Positions 21,776-33,616 are shown, numbered from the stretch's first letter. The stretch: DNA of 64,000 nt from Prillingera fragicola (GCA_002335605.1 BEDY01000002.1:1798001-1862000); one strand, 5' to 3'. Notes: a model not told the origin generated them from the sequence alone. Made by a program: numbers and translations.

Positions 21776-24357
21776 GGTAGAGAGTGGGAAGAGTGCAGAG
21801 GGGTGCTGGAGGGTACAAGAGACTGTCGATGTAGGAGTACTGCTACCAGAGGCAGCCAGATGCTGCGAGGAAGAGAGAGCGTGAAAGTGAGTGTGTGAAC
21901 GGATGAAGCAGCCGGGAAGACCAACCCATCTGCCCTTTTAACATGGCTCCCTTGCATTGGCGGCGGCCTGCATCCACACACGCACGACAACTGACCACCT
22001 TTTCTTCTGCTCCAGGAGCTCCAGATTGTCTTGATCACTACAGACACAGCCTGGCCCACCGCGATACTGGCCAGACTGAGGCAGCTGAGTTTAGTGTACC
22101 ACAAGTGCTACTTGCGGCAGCCCTGACTGGCAGCCCTGACCGTTTTCTCCTCCTGGCCATGGCCCGGGTTGTACTCGATCTCAGGGTGGATCAAGCAGTC
22201 GACGCTATCTCTTGTGAATGAATTGGACAGGGACATTCCAAGAGGACAGAGCAAGTCACCGACTATTCGGGCGACAGGCGCGACAAGCCATGTCCCAGTA
22301 CTCTGTCGGTATCCCCGGAGTAAAGGTATGCTCCGAGAGAGGCGGCGTGGCGACACCCAGTGGCCACCCTTGTACGGCTACAAGGGAAGCATAGCCTCAC
22401 GCCGAGGGTGGGGGAGCTTGCAGCGGTGATCGTGATGAGGGCTGGAGTGGGCTGGCTTGGTTTGTTGGTGTCGTTTGCCCAGCAGCAAGTACGACAACGA
22501 GGCCACTTGTCTTTAACCGAGCGAACTATTTTCCATGCAACGCTGTGGATCGATGCGGGGGACATTACTCGCCATTGCTGGTGAACCACTAGTCGTCGCG
22601 CCGCACGTTGCCCCGCACCATGTTCAACATGGGCCTAACCTCGTGCAAGGCAGTTTCAAATCTGTGCAATGTGTTACTACCTGGTACTTGCAGATCATAG
22701 CGCATGCGGGGTCCAATTCAGTAGAGCCAACTGTAGTGAATGTGGCCGGCTTGTGGCGCAGGTGGCGCAATTCAGATTGCAGGTTTGGAAGCGGAGAGTA
22801 CTGTACTTTGGAAAGCATGGCAGCAGGAGCAGGAGCTGAATCGACAAACCGGCTCTTGTCCATTGGAAGACCCAAATCTGGCCTCCGCACCGTTCAGACA
22901 AACGTACGCGCTACCACATCTATCCGCGACAACGACAGGGGAGGCTGAATTACATTACACTCAAAGCTCCGCGGGATCGACATTCCTCCCCAACTCGTGT
23001 CCGAGCCCTCCCAACGCACATGCCCCGCGGACCTACGGTGCTGGAACTGTTCCAGCTGACCATCTGGGTACGCCTCCAGCTTCTATTGATAGCCCACAGA
23101 AACACGGGTGCACACCCGCCTTTGACGGCGACACAGCCCGCCTTCGTCCCCGACAGCGTTGCTGAATTGACTCTGGCTCGCGCAGGTCGTGCCTCCGGCT
23201 GTAACTGTTCTTCTGTCGTGTTACAGCATTGAGCCGATCCGAGACTTCTCCAGTAATTGCCAGCCTCTTCGGAAGTGTTGCTTTCTCTATGAATGTAGGT
23301 TCCAGTGGCCAGTGACCAGATCTAAATCCTTGCCTCGAACCAGTGGCGGACAGGGCGGCTATTGCACCTTATTCTTCGCAGGTGAACCTACTCAACATTG
23401 ACCGCGGCCAATGAAATGTGAACAACCCAAGCCCAACTCCTCGGTCTCGCTGTATCCGTCCTGCATTTATTTCTTCTATCCAGTAGGGCAATGGCTGTTG
23501 CGTAATGCCGGGCAGGGTTCCGCCCTGTGTGTCTTTTCTGATGGATGCCGGACCAGCGTCTGGGAATCCCCACCCCTGGAACTTGTAAGCCTTGCTCAAC
23601 GCCGAGCAGAGATAGCCCACCCGCTCAGTATACAAAGACTTGCTATACTGCCGCCTGCATGCGTATATCAATCAAATGGACCGCTGAATGCCGTGTTTCC
23701 CGGACATGTGGCCGTGGCATTCCTTCATTTAAAACAGCAAATTCAACCAAGACACTTTCGAACAGCCCAGGGAGCCCAGAATGCGAATTTTCTCCACTGT
23801 ACTGTACACCGCTCGTCACAGGCCTTTGGGTCTCGCCCACGACCACCGGTTCCACTCCAGTACCAGCTGCACGACCTCGGCCTCGGCAGGGTCAAGAACG
23901 ATTCATCGCGCCAAACATAAAGGGTCGGGCAGGGCGAAACCTTCCTATCGATCAGTTGCAGGGTTTGCAGAACACATGCCATTCACTCTTGATCGAGTAC
24001 GTCAGCAGCTCCGAGGTGCACATGCACTGCACACTCCGCTCCTCTGCATCTTGCCAAGATCCATACCGTATAGACTCGAACCTAGTGTCCACATGCTTTG
24101 CGGCACTGTGCCAAGCCAGGGCCACACGCAGGGACCGCCGTCTCCGCAGGTTGCCGCACTCGTCGGCGGTTCCTACAGCTTTACCTGCAGCCACCCCCAC
24201 TTTCAGCTCTCTGGTGGCTGCTGTCAACAGTTTGGCCGTCGGTGGCCGAGGAGTCGGGAGCACTACTGCCGCGACTAGCGAATCCTCACCCCATGTTACA
24301 GCACTCGTCTGCACTTGACAGTTACGTCAGAGCCCCCATATCAGTCCCCTCAGTATA
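21776..24357. other. Gene-poor interval upstream of the CPL1-like gene
   Basis: About 2.6 kb without a gene I can support. The longest frame (+ strand, about 23545-24318, 257 codons) has irregular composition, no family motif and no clear splice partners, so I treat it as chance. The interval ends at the start of the 104-bp tandem array. Confidence 0.5.
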
Positions 24358-24980
24358 GATCGTATAGACATCGGCTTAAGCTTGGGCGGCTCAAGCAGGG
24401 CACGACACACGACCGAGCTAAACATATGCGCTGCATCGAGCATCATGACCGATAATTCTAAGATCGTATAGACATCGGCTTAAGCTTGGGCGGCTCAAGC
24501 AGGGCACGACACACGACCGAGCTAAACATATGCGCTGCATCGAGCATCATGACCGATAATTCTAAGATCGTATAGACATCGGCTTAAGCTTGGGCGGCTC
24601 AAGCAGGGCACGACACACGACCGAGCTAAACATATGCGCTGCATCGAGCATCATGACCGATAATTCTAAGATCGTATAGACATCGGCTTAAGCTTGGGCG
24701 GCTCAAGCAGGGCACGACACACGACCGAGCTAAACATATGCGCTGCATCGAGCATCATGACCGATAATTCTAAGATCGTATAGACATCGGCTTAAGCTTG
24801 GGCGGCTCAAGCAGGGCACGACACACGACCGAGCTAAACATATGCGCTGCATCGAGCATCATGACCGATAATTCTAAGATCGTATAGACATCGGCTTAAG
24901 CTTGGGCGGCTCAAGCAGGGCACGACACACGACCGAGCTAAACATATGCGCTGCATCGAGCATCATGACCGATAATTCTA
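24358..24980. repeat. Satellite: six tandem 104-bp units
   Basis: Unit starts are 24358, 24462, 24566, 24670, 24774 and 24878, exactly 104 bp apart. By eye the six copies are identical except for the last one or two bases of the final unit. Each begins GATCGTATAGACATCGGCTT and contains an internal inverted repeat GCTTG-GGCGGCT-CAAGC directly after the palindrome GCTTAAGC. Stop codons at the unit junction (TCTAAGATCGTATAG) argue against a coding array. It starts about 2.6 kb upstream of the CPL1-like gene and ends about 340 bp beyond the 3' end of the MBOAT gene. Confidence 0.97.
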
Positions 24981-25318
24981 CAAACAGTGCGTTCGGTAGC
25001 CTGCAGGCCAGGCGCAAAGCCGCGGCGCGCTGCCGAGGCTGCATGGCAGGAAAAATATGGCGCAAACGGTTGCGGCCGGATTACGCGACAGGTGGCCGAG
25101 GCCGCGCTCGATATATTCTAAGTCTGTATGTACAGGTGGCTGTTGCAGGCGTGTATGGGCGGTCAAAACATGTGACGTGCCGGGGCGCTGCTGGTCGTGG
25201 GGAGGGAGGGTGGGAAGGGAAGTGAAAGAACAGGTGTGGGTAGGATGAGTCGAAGATGCGTTTATGGTGCGCTGGCCCGCCTGCTATCGACAATGCTTGA
25301 TATACTGCGCTCTTTCCT
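24981..25318. other. 3' flank of the MBOAT gene
   Basis: Unique sequence between the tandem array and the MBOAT stop codon. No gene seen. Confidence 0.4.
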
Positions 25319-26946
25319 CTAGAGAGGGTCAACGGTGACCTTGATTCCCTTGAGGATGTGTGGCGCAAGGTAGTATCCAAGGCCGTGAGGGGGCAACATG
25401 TTGCTGCCGGCCATGCCAGAGTCGAGCCAGGCCTTGGACGAGATCTGTCCAATGACGACCATGTATCCCCACATCCAGAGTCGACCGAGGACGCCCGAGA
25501 CCCTTCGGCCTGTGAAGCGCTTGAATGCTACTTCGAGCGCACAACCGACCCCGGAGAGCACAAAGAACACCAGCAGTGCGTTAGGGTGGGCGGGAGTGGT
25601 CATTGTGAACTCGCCCCAGTAGTGGAGGAGGCCAGAGTGCCAGAAAGTGATGATGAACATCGTGTACGAGTTGACAGGGATCGCAAGGAGACCGCAGGTG
25701 ATCATTGTGAGGACAATGAACTGGTGACGGAAGATCTGCAACAGTCAGTATTTGGCCGCTCAAAATCGTCAAGGCTTACCTGGTGCCAGCGCTTGCCCCA
25801 CAGGTCAATAAAGCTCTCGGCGCGCAGGGGCTCGTGGAACAGGTCGGTGTCCCAGCTGTCGACCTCCCAGAGACCACTGCCAAGACAGATTGTACCGACA
25901 ATGTAATAACCAAGACTGATGCCCTGGTAGATTGCCATGGGCACGGCCATGCCTGTGAGGACCCAGATCACAATGGTGGGGACAGGCAGGTCGAGAAGAC
26001 CTGGCCAGAGTGTAAAGTGGGTAGTGCGCACAAACGTGGCAATCGCATCCTTGTGACCGCCCGGTACGACGAGAACGTTGCCAAAGTCATGGACCATGCA
26101 GAGAAGCGTGTCGACCACGGCGTAGTGAGTGAACGCGCGGGAAAAGTGGTGGAACACTGCAGCTGAGCGCGAGCTGAACCTGGGTGTCTTCTGGTGCTTG
26201 ACCACCTTGCCGGCAGACTTGCCATTCGCATGACCATTGGCGGGCGCGACCGCGACCGTCTTGCCGTTGCGCCCCTCGGCATTCTTCTTGTGTCCGTTCA
26301 ACTCCTTGACGTCACCAATGGCCGACTTGCTCTCAATGAGCTTTGCGTCCTTGCTGTCGGCCTGGGCGATGGCAGGGGCCTGGGCGAGTTTGTGGTTGGG
26401 AATGCCATTGGCCGTGTCGAAACCGACAGATCCTAGGCCGAGCATGCGACTGTTAAGCATCAGGTCTACGGCGGCGACGAAACGCGAACGGCCCTTCGCC
26501 ATGTAGGGGTCGACGATGGGGCGGGACAGCAGCGCAAACTCTCCAATCTTGAACAACACGTGGACGTTGATAAGGCCAAATATATTGTTGAGCGAGTCAA
26601 GGTAGGGGTCTGTGGTGTCAGCATTGGACCATTGCGCGCCCGGCTGCGTCGGAGTGAGTAGAGCTCACTTACCAGTGAAGCGCCAGGTCGACAGGGAGCG
26701 GAACATGACCGCAACACCGAGCATGCCGAGAGCGGCGCGGATGAGCCTAGTGTCGTGCTTCTGATCGACCAAGAACCATGCCAGGAAGAAGAGGATGTGT
26801 ATGGGGGCCGAAAAGAAGAGGTAGTAGGGCCAGAATTCAAAGTGGGCGGGCAGGGACCGAGCATTGGAGAGAATGTAGTTGTGGAGGGGGGTAAAGATGC
26901 CAAACTGGCTGGTAGCCAGCTCGACGACAGAGCTGAGCGTGACCAT
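25319..26946 (-). CDS. Wax-synthase-like membrane-bound O-acyltransferase
   Basis: Three exons give about 500 residues. The first, from the ATG at 26946, has hydrophobic helices (FWPYYLFFSAPIHILFFLAW) and RAALGMLGVAVMFRSLSTW. The second has DLMLNSRMLGLG, a long Lys/Asn/Ala-rich loop (about 26200-26400), then more helices and ESFIDLWGKRWHQ. That runs across an intron into IFRHQFIVLTMITCGLL and FIITFWHSGLLHYWGEF. The WGxRWHQ-FR-QF signature and the later conserved histidine in FWHSGLLH are typical of the fungal wax-synthase-like MBOAT family, which esterifies an alcohol with an acyl-CoA in the ER membrane. The exact acceptor (sterol, fatty alcohol or other) cannot be told from sequence. An in-frame upstream codon at 27138 exists, but the ATG at 26946 directly precedes the conserved part. 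Confidence 0.83.
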
Positions 26947-27695
26947 CGCGTATCGATGCAGCCAAAGAAGAGAAGAGTGATGAGAGAATGAGCAAACGAG
27001 CAAAGAATGTTCACGGTGGCGCACAACAACGAGCCAAATATTCGGATCTACAACGCGTGGGGTCCCCAAACTCCGGCTACAGCTCCCGTAGTGTGCCCAT
27101 GACAGCTGTCCCGTCGTGGGGACCATGCATGCGCTCATGGGTCACGCGCCTCTTTGTGCATGTTGTTCTGGTACGCGCCCGTGTTTTACGCGTAGTGTTG
27201 TACGCCATTCAATTGACAGAGGGAGGGTATGGCTGGGAATGCCGAAGCAATGTCGATCCCCAGCCCCGTTCCGCCCGGACACTCGCCCCCCTGCCTGGCT
27301 GGACACGGCCGCCGGTTCCATCCACATCCTCGTCCGTCAGTGCACACTGGCCCAGTCGGCTACACCCGTACGACCTTGCATTCTCGGACTTGTCAGTCTC
27401 CGTGGCCACACAGTGTGCTCGCCCTCCATGCACAGCCGGTGCGCCTCTGCGAGTCTCGGTGCTGCCCATTGGATTAAACCCAAGGCCGATGCCGATCCCC
27501 TTGCCGATTGAGTGAGGCGATGAGCGGCGCCCGGCTACGTCACGATACTCCGAACTCCACCCGGCCGTCACGACCACCGACGACGTGGAATGCGCAGTAC
27601 TGAATACGACGTCGTCGGCTTTCAGACAGGGCTCCACTGACGCGCAGCCCTGGCTTGCTGATTCTAATGGGGATATTGTTCGGAAAAAAAAATCA
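26947..27695. other. Intergenic
   Basis: Promoter side of the MBOAT gene and 3' flank of the tRNA gene. A 226-codon frame on the - strand runs through this stretch and across the tRNA gene, which argues against it being coding. Confidence 0.4.
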
Positions 27696-27798
27696 TTCTC
27701 CGCCAGGGAGTCGAACCCTGCTCTATCGCGCGCTTCCCAGGAATCTGGGGCACTCTCACATTGAGAGGCGATTATACTAACCGATATACTAGCGAAGA
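27696..27798 (-). tRNA. tRNA-Glu (anticodon CTC) with a 31-nt intron
   Basis: A full cloverleaf folds on the - strand. The acceptor stem is TCTTCGC/GCGGAGA with one G-U pair, the D arm GTAT-ATCGGTTA-GTAT, the anticodon stem ATCGC/GCGAT and the T arm CAGGG-TTCGACT-CCCTG. The anticodon loop CTCTCA + C carries CTC (27765-27763), which reads GAG. The stem only closes if bases 27761-27731 are removed as an intron after position 37, the standard place. The intron contains GAG, able to pair with the anticodon, and a CCCAG/CTGGG hairpin, as usual for eukaryotic pre-tRNA introns cut by the Sen endonuclease. No CCA is encoded. Confidence 0.9.
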
Positions 27799-28831
27799 TT
27801 GATGTTGGTTCACTGACTGACTTGCTTCTGAGCATGCGCGCTCGGAGTGCAGTGGATTGCCCTCTGCTGAGTCGAAACCTCTTTGACAAGGCCTAACCAG
27901 AGGGTCAAGAGATAGTGGAGGAGAGGTCGAATAGCCGAAAAATGTTAAAACCAGCTAGCCGACTCACTCATAGTCCACCATGGCCATCAACACCGCCCCG
28001 TGTCCAACAGACATCCTAGTCTACCCCACCTGACCAACCGTCATCAGTTGTTGCCCACTAAAACCCTTGTCTGAGCGTCGAGGGCTTAGAGAGTCCGTGC
28101 GTGCTCATCAACCTGCTCGGCGAACTCAGCGCCTCGGCGCAGCGGCGCAGCGGCCTGGCGACATCTACGGCTGGGGGCGCCTGGAGCTTTCAGGCGAGCC
28201 GGGGGCCGGTGCCACAGGTATAAACTGACGACGGTGTAACCTGACTGGTGAACAGTGAGGGCTAGCAGCTGGGTTGGTGCTCGGACATCTGGGCAGCTGG
28301 ACAGGTGACGAGCAATGACGGACGCGTCAAGGAACGACCGGTGCCACAGTCCATCGACCGCGTCTCGACATGCAGAGCCACTGGTTGAGCAGTACAACAA
28401 CCAACAGCACACTCAACAACAAACCGTCCATGCAATTGCAGACCCCTCTTCATGACCGTCAACAGCTGAGTGACACGCAAAATGAAGGCTTACGGGACCA
28501 CGCCCGCCCAAGTTCCCGTAAACGCCGCCGCACAGACACCAGCTCGACATGCCTCAACCCCCGAGCGCCGGTCCGTGCGCTGCGTGCGATGGGGTCAGTG
28601 CAGCGCCGCACTGGCAAGCTGTTTCTGTTCTTGCAGTTACCGATGGGGTTATTGTCTGCAGCATCATGCTTGTTACTCTCCTTCACTGACTCGTCCATTC
28701 AACCGGCCGTGTCTACACTCAAAGCTTAGCTCTTCCTAAGCTCCAAGGCGAGCGAGGTTCCAACAGCCGCCCTCCCCCGCGCTCAACTGAAACCGTGACA
28801 TTCCTCGGCGACAATCCTGCAGCGCACCATT
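27799..28831. other. Intergenic
   Basis: About 1 kb between the tRNA gene and the small GTPase gene. Short frames only; no repeat or gene recognised. Confidence 0.4.
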
Positions 28832-29938
28832 ATGCGCGTCCTACGAGTGAGTCGGCCAGCGCTCAGCACTACAATGCTGATTCCAGGTCGCTGTTGTGGG
28901 GGCAGGAGGGGTCGGGAAGAGCGCCATCACTGTGCGCTTTATCAATGGGCAGTACATCGAGATGTATGATCCAACGAGTGAGTTCGACAGCGAACCTAGG
29001 CCTCCGTGGGCGTAAGCGAGTGATTGAGTGGCACTTACCGACTGCCGCCACATTCCCCTCTGGTCTGGGAAGTGGCCACCCGACATGTGCTCGTACCAAC
29101 TGCCGCTGACCTCACTTTCCACAGTCGAAGACTCATGTACGTCACCTCCCTCACCTCGTCTGGGCCAAAGCAGCTGAACGCCGGCAGACCGCAAGCAATT
29201 CAACGTCGACGGCGCACCGTGCCTCCTCGAGATTCTAGACACGGGTGAGTTCTCTCCCCCACACACCCGAACCCCCGCATTGTTACCCGGCCGCAAAGCC
29301 GTCGTGGTTAGTCACCGCACCACGCACCGCGCACCGTGCTAGCGTCTGGCAAAGACTGTCCCGGGAAACTTTGCCGTCGAACAGGCTCCCCAGGGCTGAA
29401 GCAATGTGTGGCTGACGTCCCAGCCGGCATTGATCAGTACCTGTCTTTGAACGACCTGTTCATCCGGGACTCGGACGGGTTTGTCCTCGTGTTCTCGTGA
29501 GTGGCGTGCGGCTTCCTTCCATTCTTTCTACCGCGTCCTTGACCACGTCAGCCAGCTCGGCTGACCTCCAGGGTCACGCAAAAGGAAACCTACGACGAGC
29601 TGCTCAGCACACGCGAGAACATTGAGCGCATCAAAGCCCCTCTGGGCCTCAAACACGTCCCTATGGTGATAGTAGGCAGTGCGTCTCCCACACCCATTCA
29701 AAGCTAACACCCGCAAGATAAAGCAGACTTGACAGAAACCCGCCTCTCACCAACGCTGGGCCAAGAGCTCGCCGCGACAGCACAATGCCCGTACGTCGAG
29801 ACATCTGCGCGTACAAACCAAAACACCGAGCTGGTGTTTGCCGAAATCGTCAGGCAGCTGCGGCAGTTTCCCCCCGAGCCGCGACTGTTTGCCGCCGCCA
29901 GGAAAAGACGGGGGAGGAAAAAGTGCGTCATTTTGTAG
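28832..29938 (+). CDS. RSR1: Ras-family small GTPase, Rsr1/Bud1-like
   Basis: About 200 residues from seven or so exons; the first is 15 nt (MRVLR) and another is 12 nt (29125-29136). The joined sequence has the P-loop [18 protein letters not shown], then switch I ([17 protein letters not shown]). Switch II reads [17 protein letters not shown], so Ras Gln61 is replaced by Ile. It continues with [23 protein letters not shown], and ETSA (guanine specificity). The tail is basic (ARKRRGRKK) and ends in the CAAX box CVIL, which with Leu last predicts geranylgeranylation. Ile in DTAGI, the GAGGVGK loop and a polybasic CxIL tail match yeast Rsr1/Bud1 and the Rap branch more than Ras proper. Rsr1 marks the site of polarised growth at the plasma membrane (family knowledge). 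It converges with the calcium pump gene. Confidence 0.82.
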
Positions 29939-30125
29939 ACACGACGGAGAGGGGGACAGACTTGGAGCTCGATCTGTGGGTTGGGTTGATCGCAAGGGAG
30001 ATTGCCTGCAGTCAGACAGGTCAGTGTAGTTGCATTGGGTATACGATGCATGAGTATCTCTATCCAGATTAACAGCTTTAACGCCTGCTCTACCCGACCA
30101 ACAACCCCTCAACCACACAAGCTCG

Positions 30126-30195
30126 CTCACTCAGGCTTGTTCAACCACCGCATACTGACACTCACTCAGGCTTGTTCAACCACCGCATACTGACA
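30126..30195. repeat. 35-bp tandem duplication across a stop codon
   Basis: Two perfect 35-bp copies, 30126-30160 and 30161-30195, lie end to end. The second copy holds the last codons and stop of the calcium pump; the first lies just beyond it. This looks like a recent slippage or duplication event that did not change the protein. Confidence 0.9.
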
Positions 30196-33186
30196 AATTT
30201 CAACACCTCGTCAATGGCGATAACCGGCGCCGAGATCCAGAGGACGGCCTTCCACTCCTCCCAGCCGAGGGGGTTGATCTGGAACACATCCGCCAAGACG
30301 GGCACATAGAGGATGAGGCAGTGGAGCGCCATACTCAGTGCAATCGCAGCCACGAGCAAGGGGTTGGTCCAGAGGGGCAGCGCCAGCAGGGACTCGTCTT
30401 CCGAGAGAGAGTTCATAGCGTTGAACATTTCAATGACGACCAGGATCGACAGCGACATGGTCGAGGCCGAGCGTGCGGCCGCGCCAGAGAAGAGACCACA
30501 GTCGAGCGTGTTGATGCTCAAGCACTGGTGGAAGTGCGTGAGCTCGTAGAACGTAATCTGGGGGCCGCCCTCGTAGTACATGAACCACCAGGCGTAGCCG
30601 AACACGGTCGCGGCACCGACGTAGGCGCCAATGATGAGGTATCGGACAAACAGCCAGCGGCCGATGAGGGGCTCGGCGGCAGAACGGGGGCGGACGCGCA
30701 TAATCTGGTGGTCGGGCGGGTTGAACCCAAGCGCCGTAGCGGGAAGGCCGTCGGTGACGAGGTTGACCCAGAGGAGCTGCACGGGTGCAAGCGCCTCGGG
30801 CATGCCGAGCAGTACCGTCAGGAATATGGACACGACCTCGCCAATGTTGGACGAGATGAGGTAGCGGATAAACTGCTTGGTGTTGTTGTAGATACCACGG
30901 CCGCACTCGACGGCAGCCTCGATCGTGGCAAAGTTGTCAGTGGTAAGGACCATGTCGGCCGCGAGCTTGGCGACGTCGGTGCCCGAGCCCATGGCGATGC
31001 CAATGTCGGCCTTCTTAAGAGCTGGCGCGTCGTTGACACCGTCACCAGTCATGGCGACGACGAGGCCGAGACCCTGCAAAAGGTCGACAAGCTGGCTCTT
31101 GTGGGTCGGCTCGGTACGGCTAAAGAGACTCGCGCGTTGGACGGCAGCGACCTGTTCCTCATGACTCAACGCATCGAGCTCACGTCCAGTGTAAGACTTG
31201 CCGGTCAGGTCCTCGTCGGGGCCAAACACGCCAATGGCGCGGCAAATCGTCTCGGCAGTGTTCTTGTTGTCACCGGTAATCACAATAGTACGAATGCCAG
31301 CCTCGCGACACTTGGCGATCGCGGCGCGTACCTCGGGCCTGGGCGGGTCGAGCATGCCGACGAGTCCAACGAAAGTCATGTCCTGCTCGAACCGAACGTA
31401 ATCGTCGGCCGACTCGGTCTTGTAGTGGTTAACGTCCGCGTCCGTCTCGTCAACGTAGGCGAGGGCAAGAGTGCGCAGACCCTGTGCACCGTACTCGCGG
31501 AGAATGTCTTCCAGGCGGGCACGGAGGGCGGGTGTCAGAGGAACAGTACCGGAGGGAAGAAGGACGTTGGCGCAACGCTCGAGAACCGACTCGGGAGCAC
31601 CCTTCACCAACAGCGACAGGCCGCGCTCACCAGCAGTGAGCACCGACATGCTCTTGCGGTCGCGCGTAAACTCGAAAGTGAGCAGGCGCTCGTTACGGGT
31701 CTCGTAATGCTCGTTGACAGCCATGCAACGGTCAGCCGGGGCGAGGGCAGCGAGGGTAGCGTTGAAGCCGTCTTGGTCAGATCCCAGCTTCTCGACGAGA
31801 ACCTTCATGGCGGCCTCTGTCGGCTCGCCGACATTGGTGTACGAGTCAGACTCGGGAATGTAGGCGACCTTGGCATCGTTGCAGAGAGCGCAGATTTCGA
31901 GGAGCTTGTCGACGGGAGCAGTACGGACTTCACGACGAACAGAGGGGCGACCATCGAGGGTAGTGACGGTTCCGTGGGGAGCATAGGTCGTGCCGTCAAC
32001 GGCGTACTCGGCGACGCTGTCATTGGACGCCACAGTCAGGAAACGCGCAACCGACATCTGGTTGGTCGTGAGGGTGCCGGTCTTGTCGGAGCAGATTACG
32101 TTTGTGCAGCCCAGAGTCTCAACCGAGGGGAGGTTGCGGACAATGGCGCCGCGCTTGGCCATCTTCTTGGTACCGAGCGCGAGGCATGCAGTGATGACAG
32201 CAGCGAGGCCCTCGGGGATAGCCGCGACGGCAAGAGCGACAGCAATCTTGAGGTAGTAGATCGCACCCTTGACCCAGCCGTGATGACTGGGGTCGTTGAA
32301 GTGACGAATGTTGACGAGCCAGACGAGTATGCAAATGACGGAAATGACCTTGGCCAGCTGGTCACCAAATTCGTCGAGCTTGCGCTTGAGCGGCGTCTTC
32401 TCATCCTCGTCGTCCTTGGCAATAATGTTGTGAATCGCACCGATTGCAGTCTTGGAGCCAGTCAGAACGACGACAGCCTTGGCCGCGCCGTTGACAACCG
32501 TAGTGCCGGAGAACAGCATGTTGGTCATGTCCTGCTTGACGGCCTTTTCATCCTTGACAATGCCCTCGCTCTTGCCGACCGACATGGACTCTCCAGTGAG
32601 CATAGCCTGGTCGACACGGAACGACGACGATGAAAACGACAGAATGCGACAGTCGGCGGGAACGCGGTCACCCACGTGCACCGACACAATGTCACCCGGA
32701 ACGAGCGCGGAGGCGGCAATCTTGCCCAAACGACCGTTACGCAGGACCTGCGCCTCATCGGGCGAGTACTCGCTGAGCGCCTCGATAGCAGCTTCCGCGT
32801 TCGTCTCCTGAATGACACCGACGGCGGCGTTGGCGATCAGGATCAACAGGATGACGAGAGGCTCGACAAAGGCCGTAAGCCACGATCCGCCTGGCTGAGT
32901 CGTGTCCTCGAACAGCGCAAGCACAAACGAGACGACGGCAGACCCGAGCAGAATCAAGACGAGCTGATCCTGGAACTGAGCGAGGATGAGCTTGAACAGC
33001 GAAGTCGGCTTGGACTCTGGCAGCTCTTATCTAGTCAGCTCACGTAACAGTACGGAGGCACTCACTGTTCTCGCCGTAGAGCTCGCGGTTGCGCTTGACC
33101 TGCTCGCTGGTGAGGCCGAGCTTGGGGTCGGTGCCGTAGTGCGCGAGCACATCGCTGGGTGTATACGTCCACGCTTCAGCGAGCAT
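30162..33186 (-). CDS. SERCA-type P-type Ca2+-ATPase
   Basis: An ER/Golgi calcium pump of about 1,000 residues in two exons. The short first exon (33186 to about 33066) encodes [20 protein letters not shown] ... RELYGEN. The rest is one long exon. Visible landmarks: [10 protein letters not shown] and MLTGESMSV (actuator domain; TGES), [14 protein letters not shown] (M4 calcium ligand Glu), [15 protein letters not shown] (phosphorylated Asp), [11 protein letters not shown] and [11 protein letters not shown] (nucleotide domain), and [15 protein letters not shown] and [18 protein letters not shown] (hinge). M6 is [18 protein letters not shown] with the Asn, Thr and Asp calcium ligands. This ligand set is that of SERCA (type IIA) pumps rather than PMR1 or PMC1 types. 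In Cryptococcus the equivalent is called ECA1. Length and motifs are complete. It lies head-to-head with dynactin p62. Confidence 0.95.
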
Positions 33187-33616
33187 TGTTGAGCTAGCTT
33201 TGACGGGTGGAGGCTAGATTCAACTTTTTTCCAGTGGCAAAAAGAACAGTTGTACCTGGGTTCTTTCTGCTTTGTGGATTTGCCGTGCTGTGCCGAATAC
33301 CGGGGAGGGTATATGTGTTCACAGAGAAGCGTCTAGAGCTTCTGCGTTGAAATGTGATGCTCCACGTCGACGATGAGTAAGTGCGTTGCGAGATTGGACG
33401 CATGCTCGTTATCCACTGGTGCTCCCTCGCTGGCACCAGGGTCCGGATCCGGCCCGACAGCGCGGGGCACCTGGAACGACACGTCACTCTGAAGCCCTTT
33501 TACATAATCACACGTGGGGGAAGAGTGACCTCCACTTTGCTCTTGTTGTCGCGTCCTCGGTGACAAGTGTGGCCTTGTTCATCAACACTCCTATCCACAA
33601 CAACGGGAAAGCCACA
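33187..33616. promoter_or_regulatory. Bidirectional promoter calcium pump / dynactin p62
   Basis: A 430-bp gap between divergent start codons. No coding sequence or clear TATA box is evident. Confidence 0.4.

Noticed and set aside
23545..24318. 257-codon frame on the + strand in the gene desert
   Set aside because: No signal peptide, domain or regular composition; no conserved-looking motif; overlapping frames on both strands are equally open.
24358..24980. CRISPR array
   Set aside because: The units are contiguous 104-bp copies with no unique spacers, and the genome is eukaryotic.
27209..27889. 226-codon frame on the - strand
   Set aside because: It runs straight through the tRNA-Glu gene and has no recognisable domain.
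30321..32633. 770-codon open frame on the + strand
   Set aside because: It is the antisense shadow of the calcium pump's long exon; it is rich in Glu/Val/Asp without any family motif.
33315..33330. U6 snRNA because of CACAGAGAAG
   Set aside because: The surrounding U6 conserved blocks (ATACAGAGAAGATTAGC and the 5' stem) are missing.
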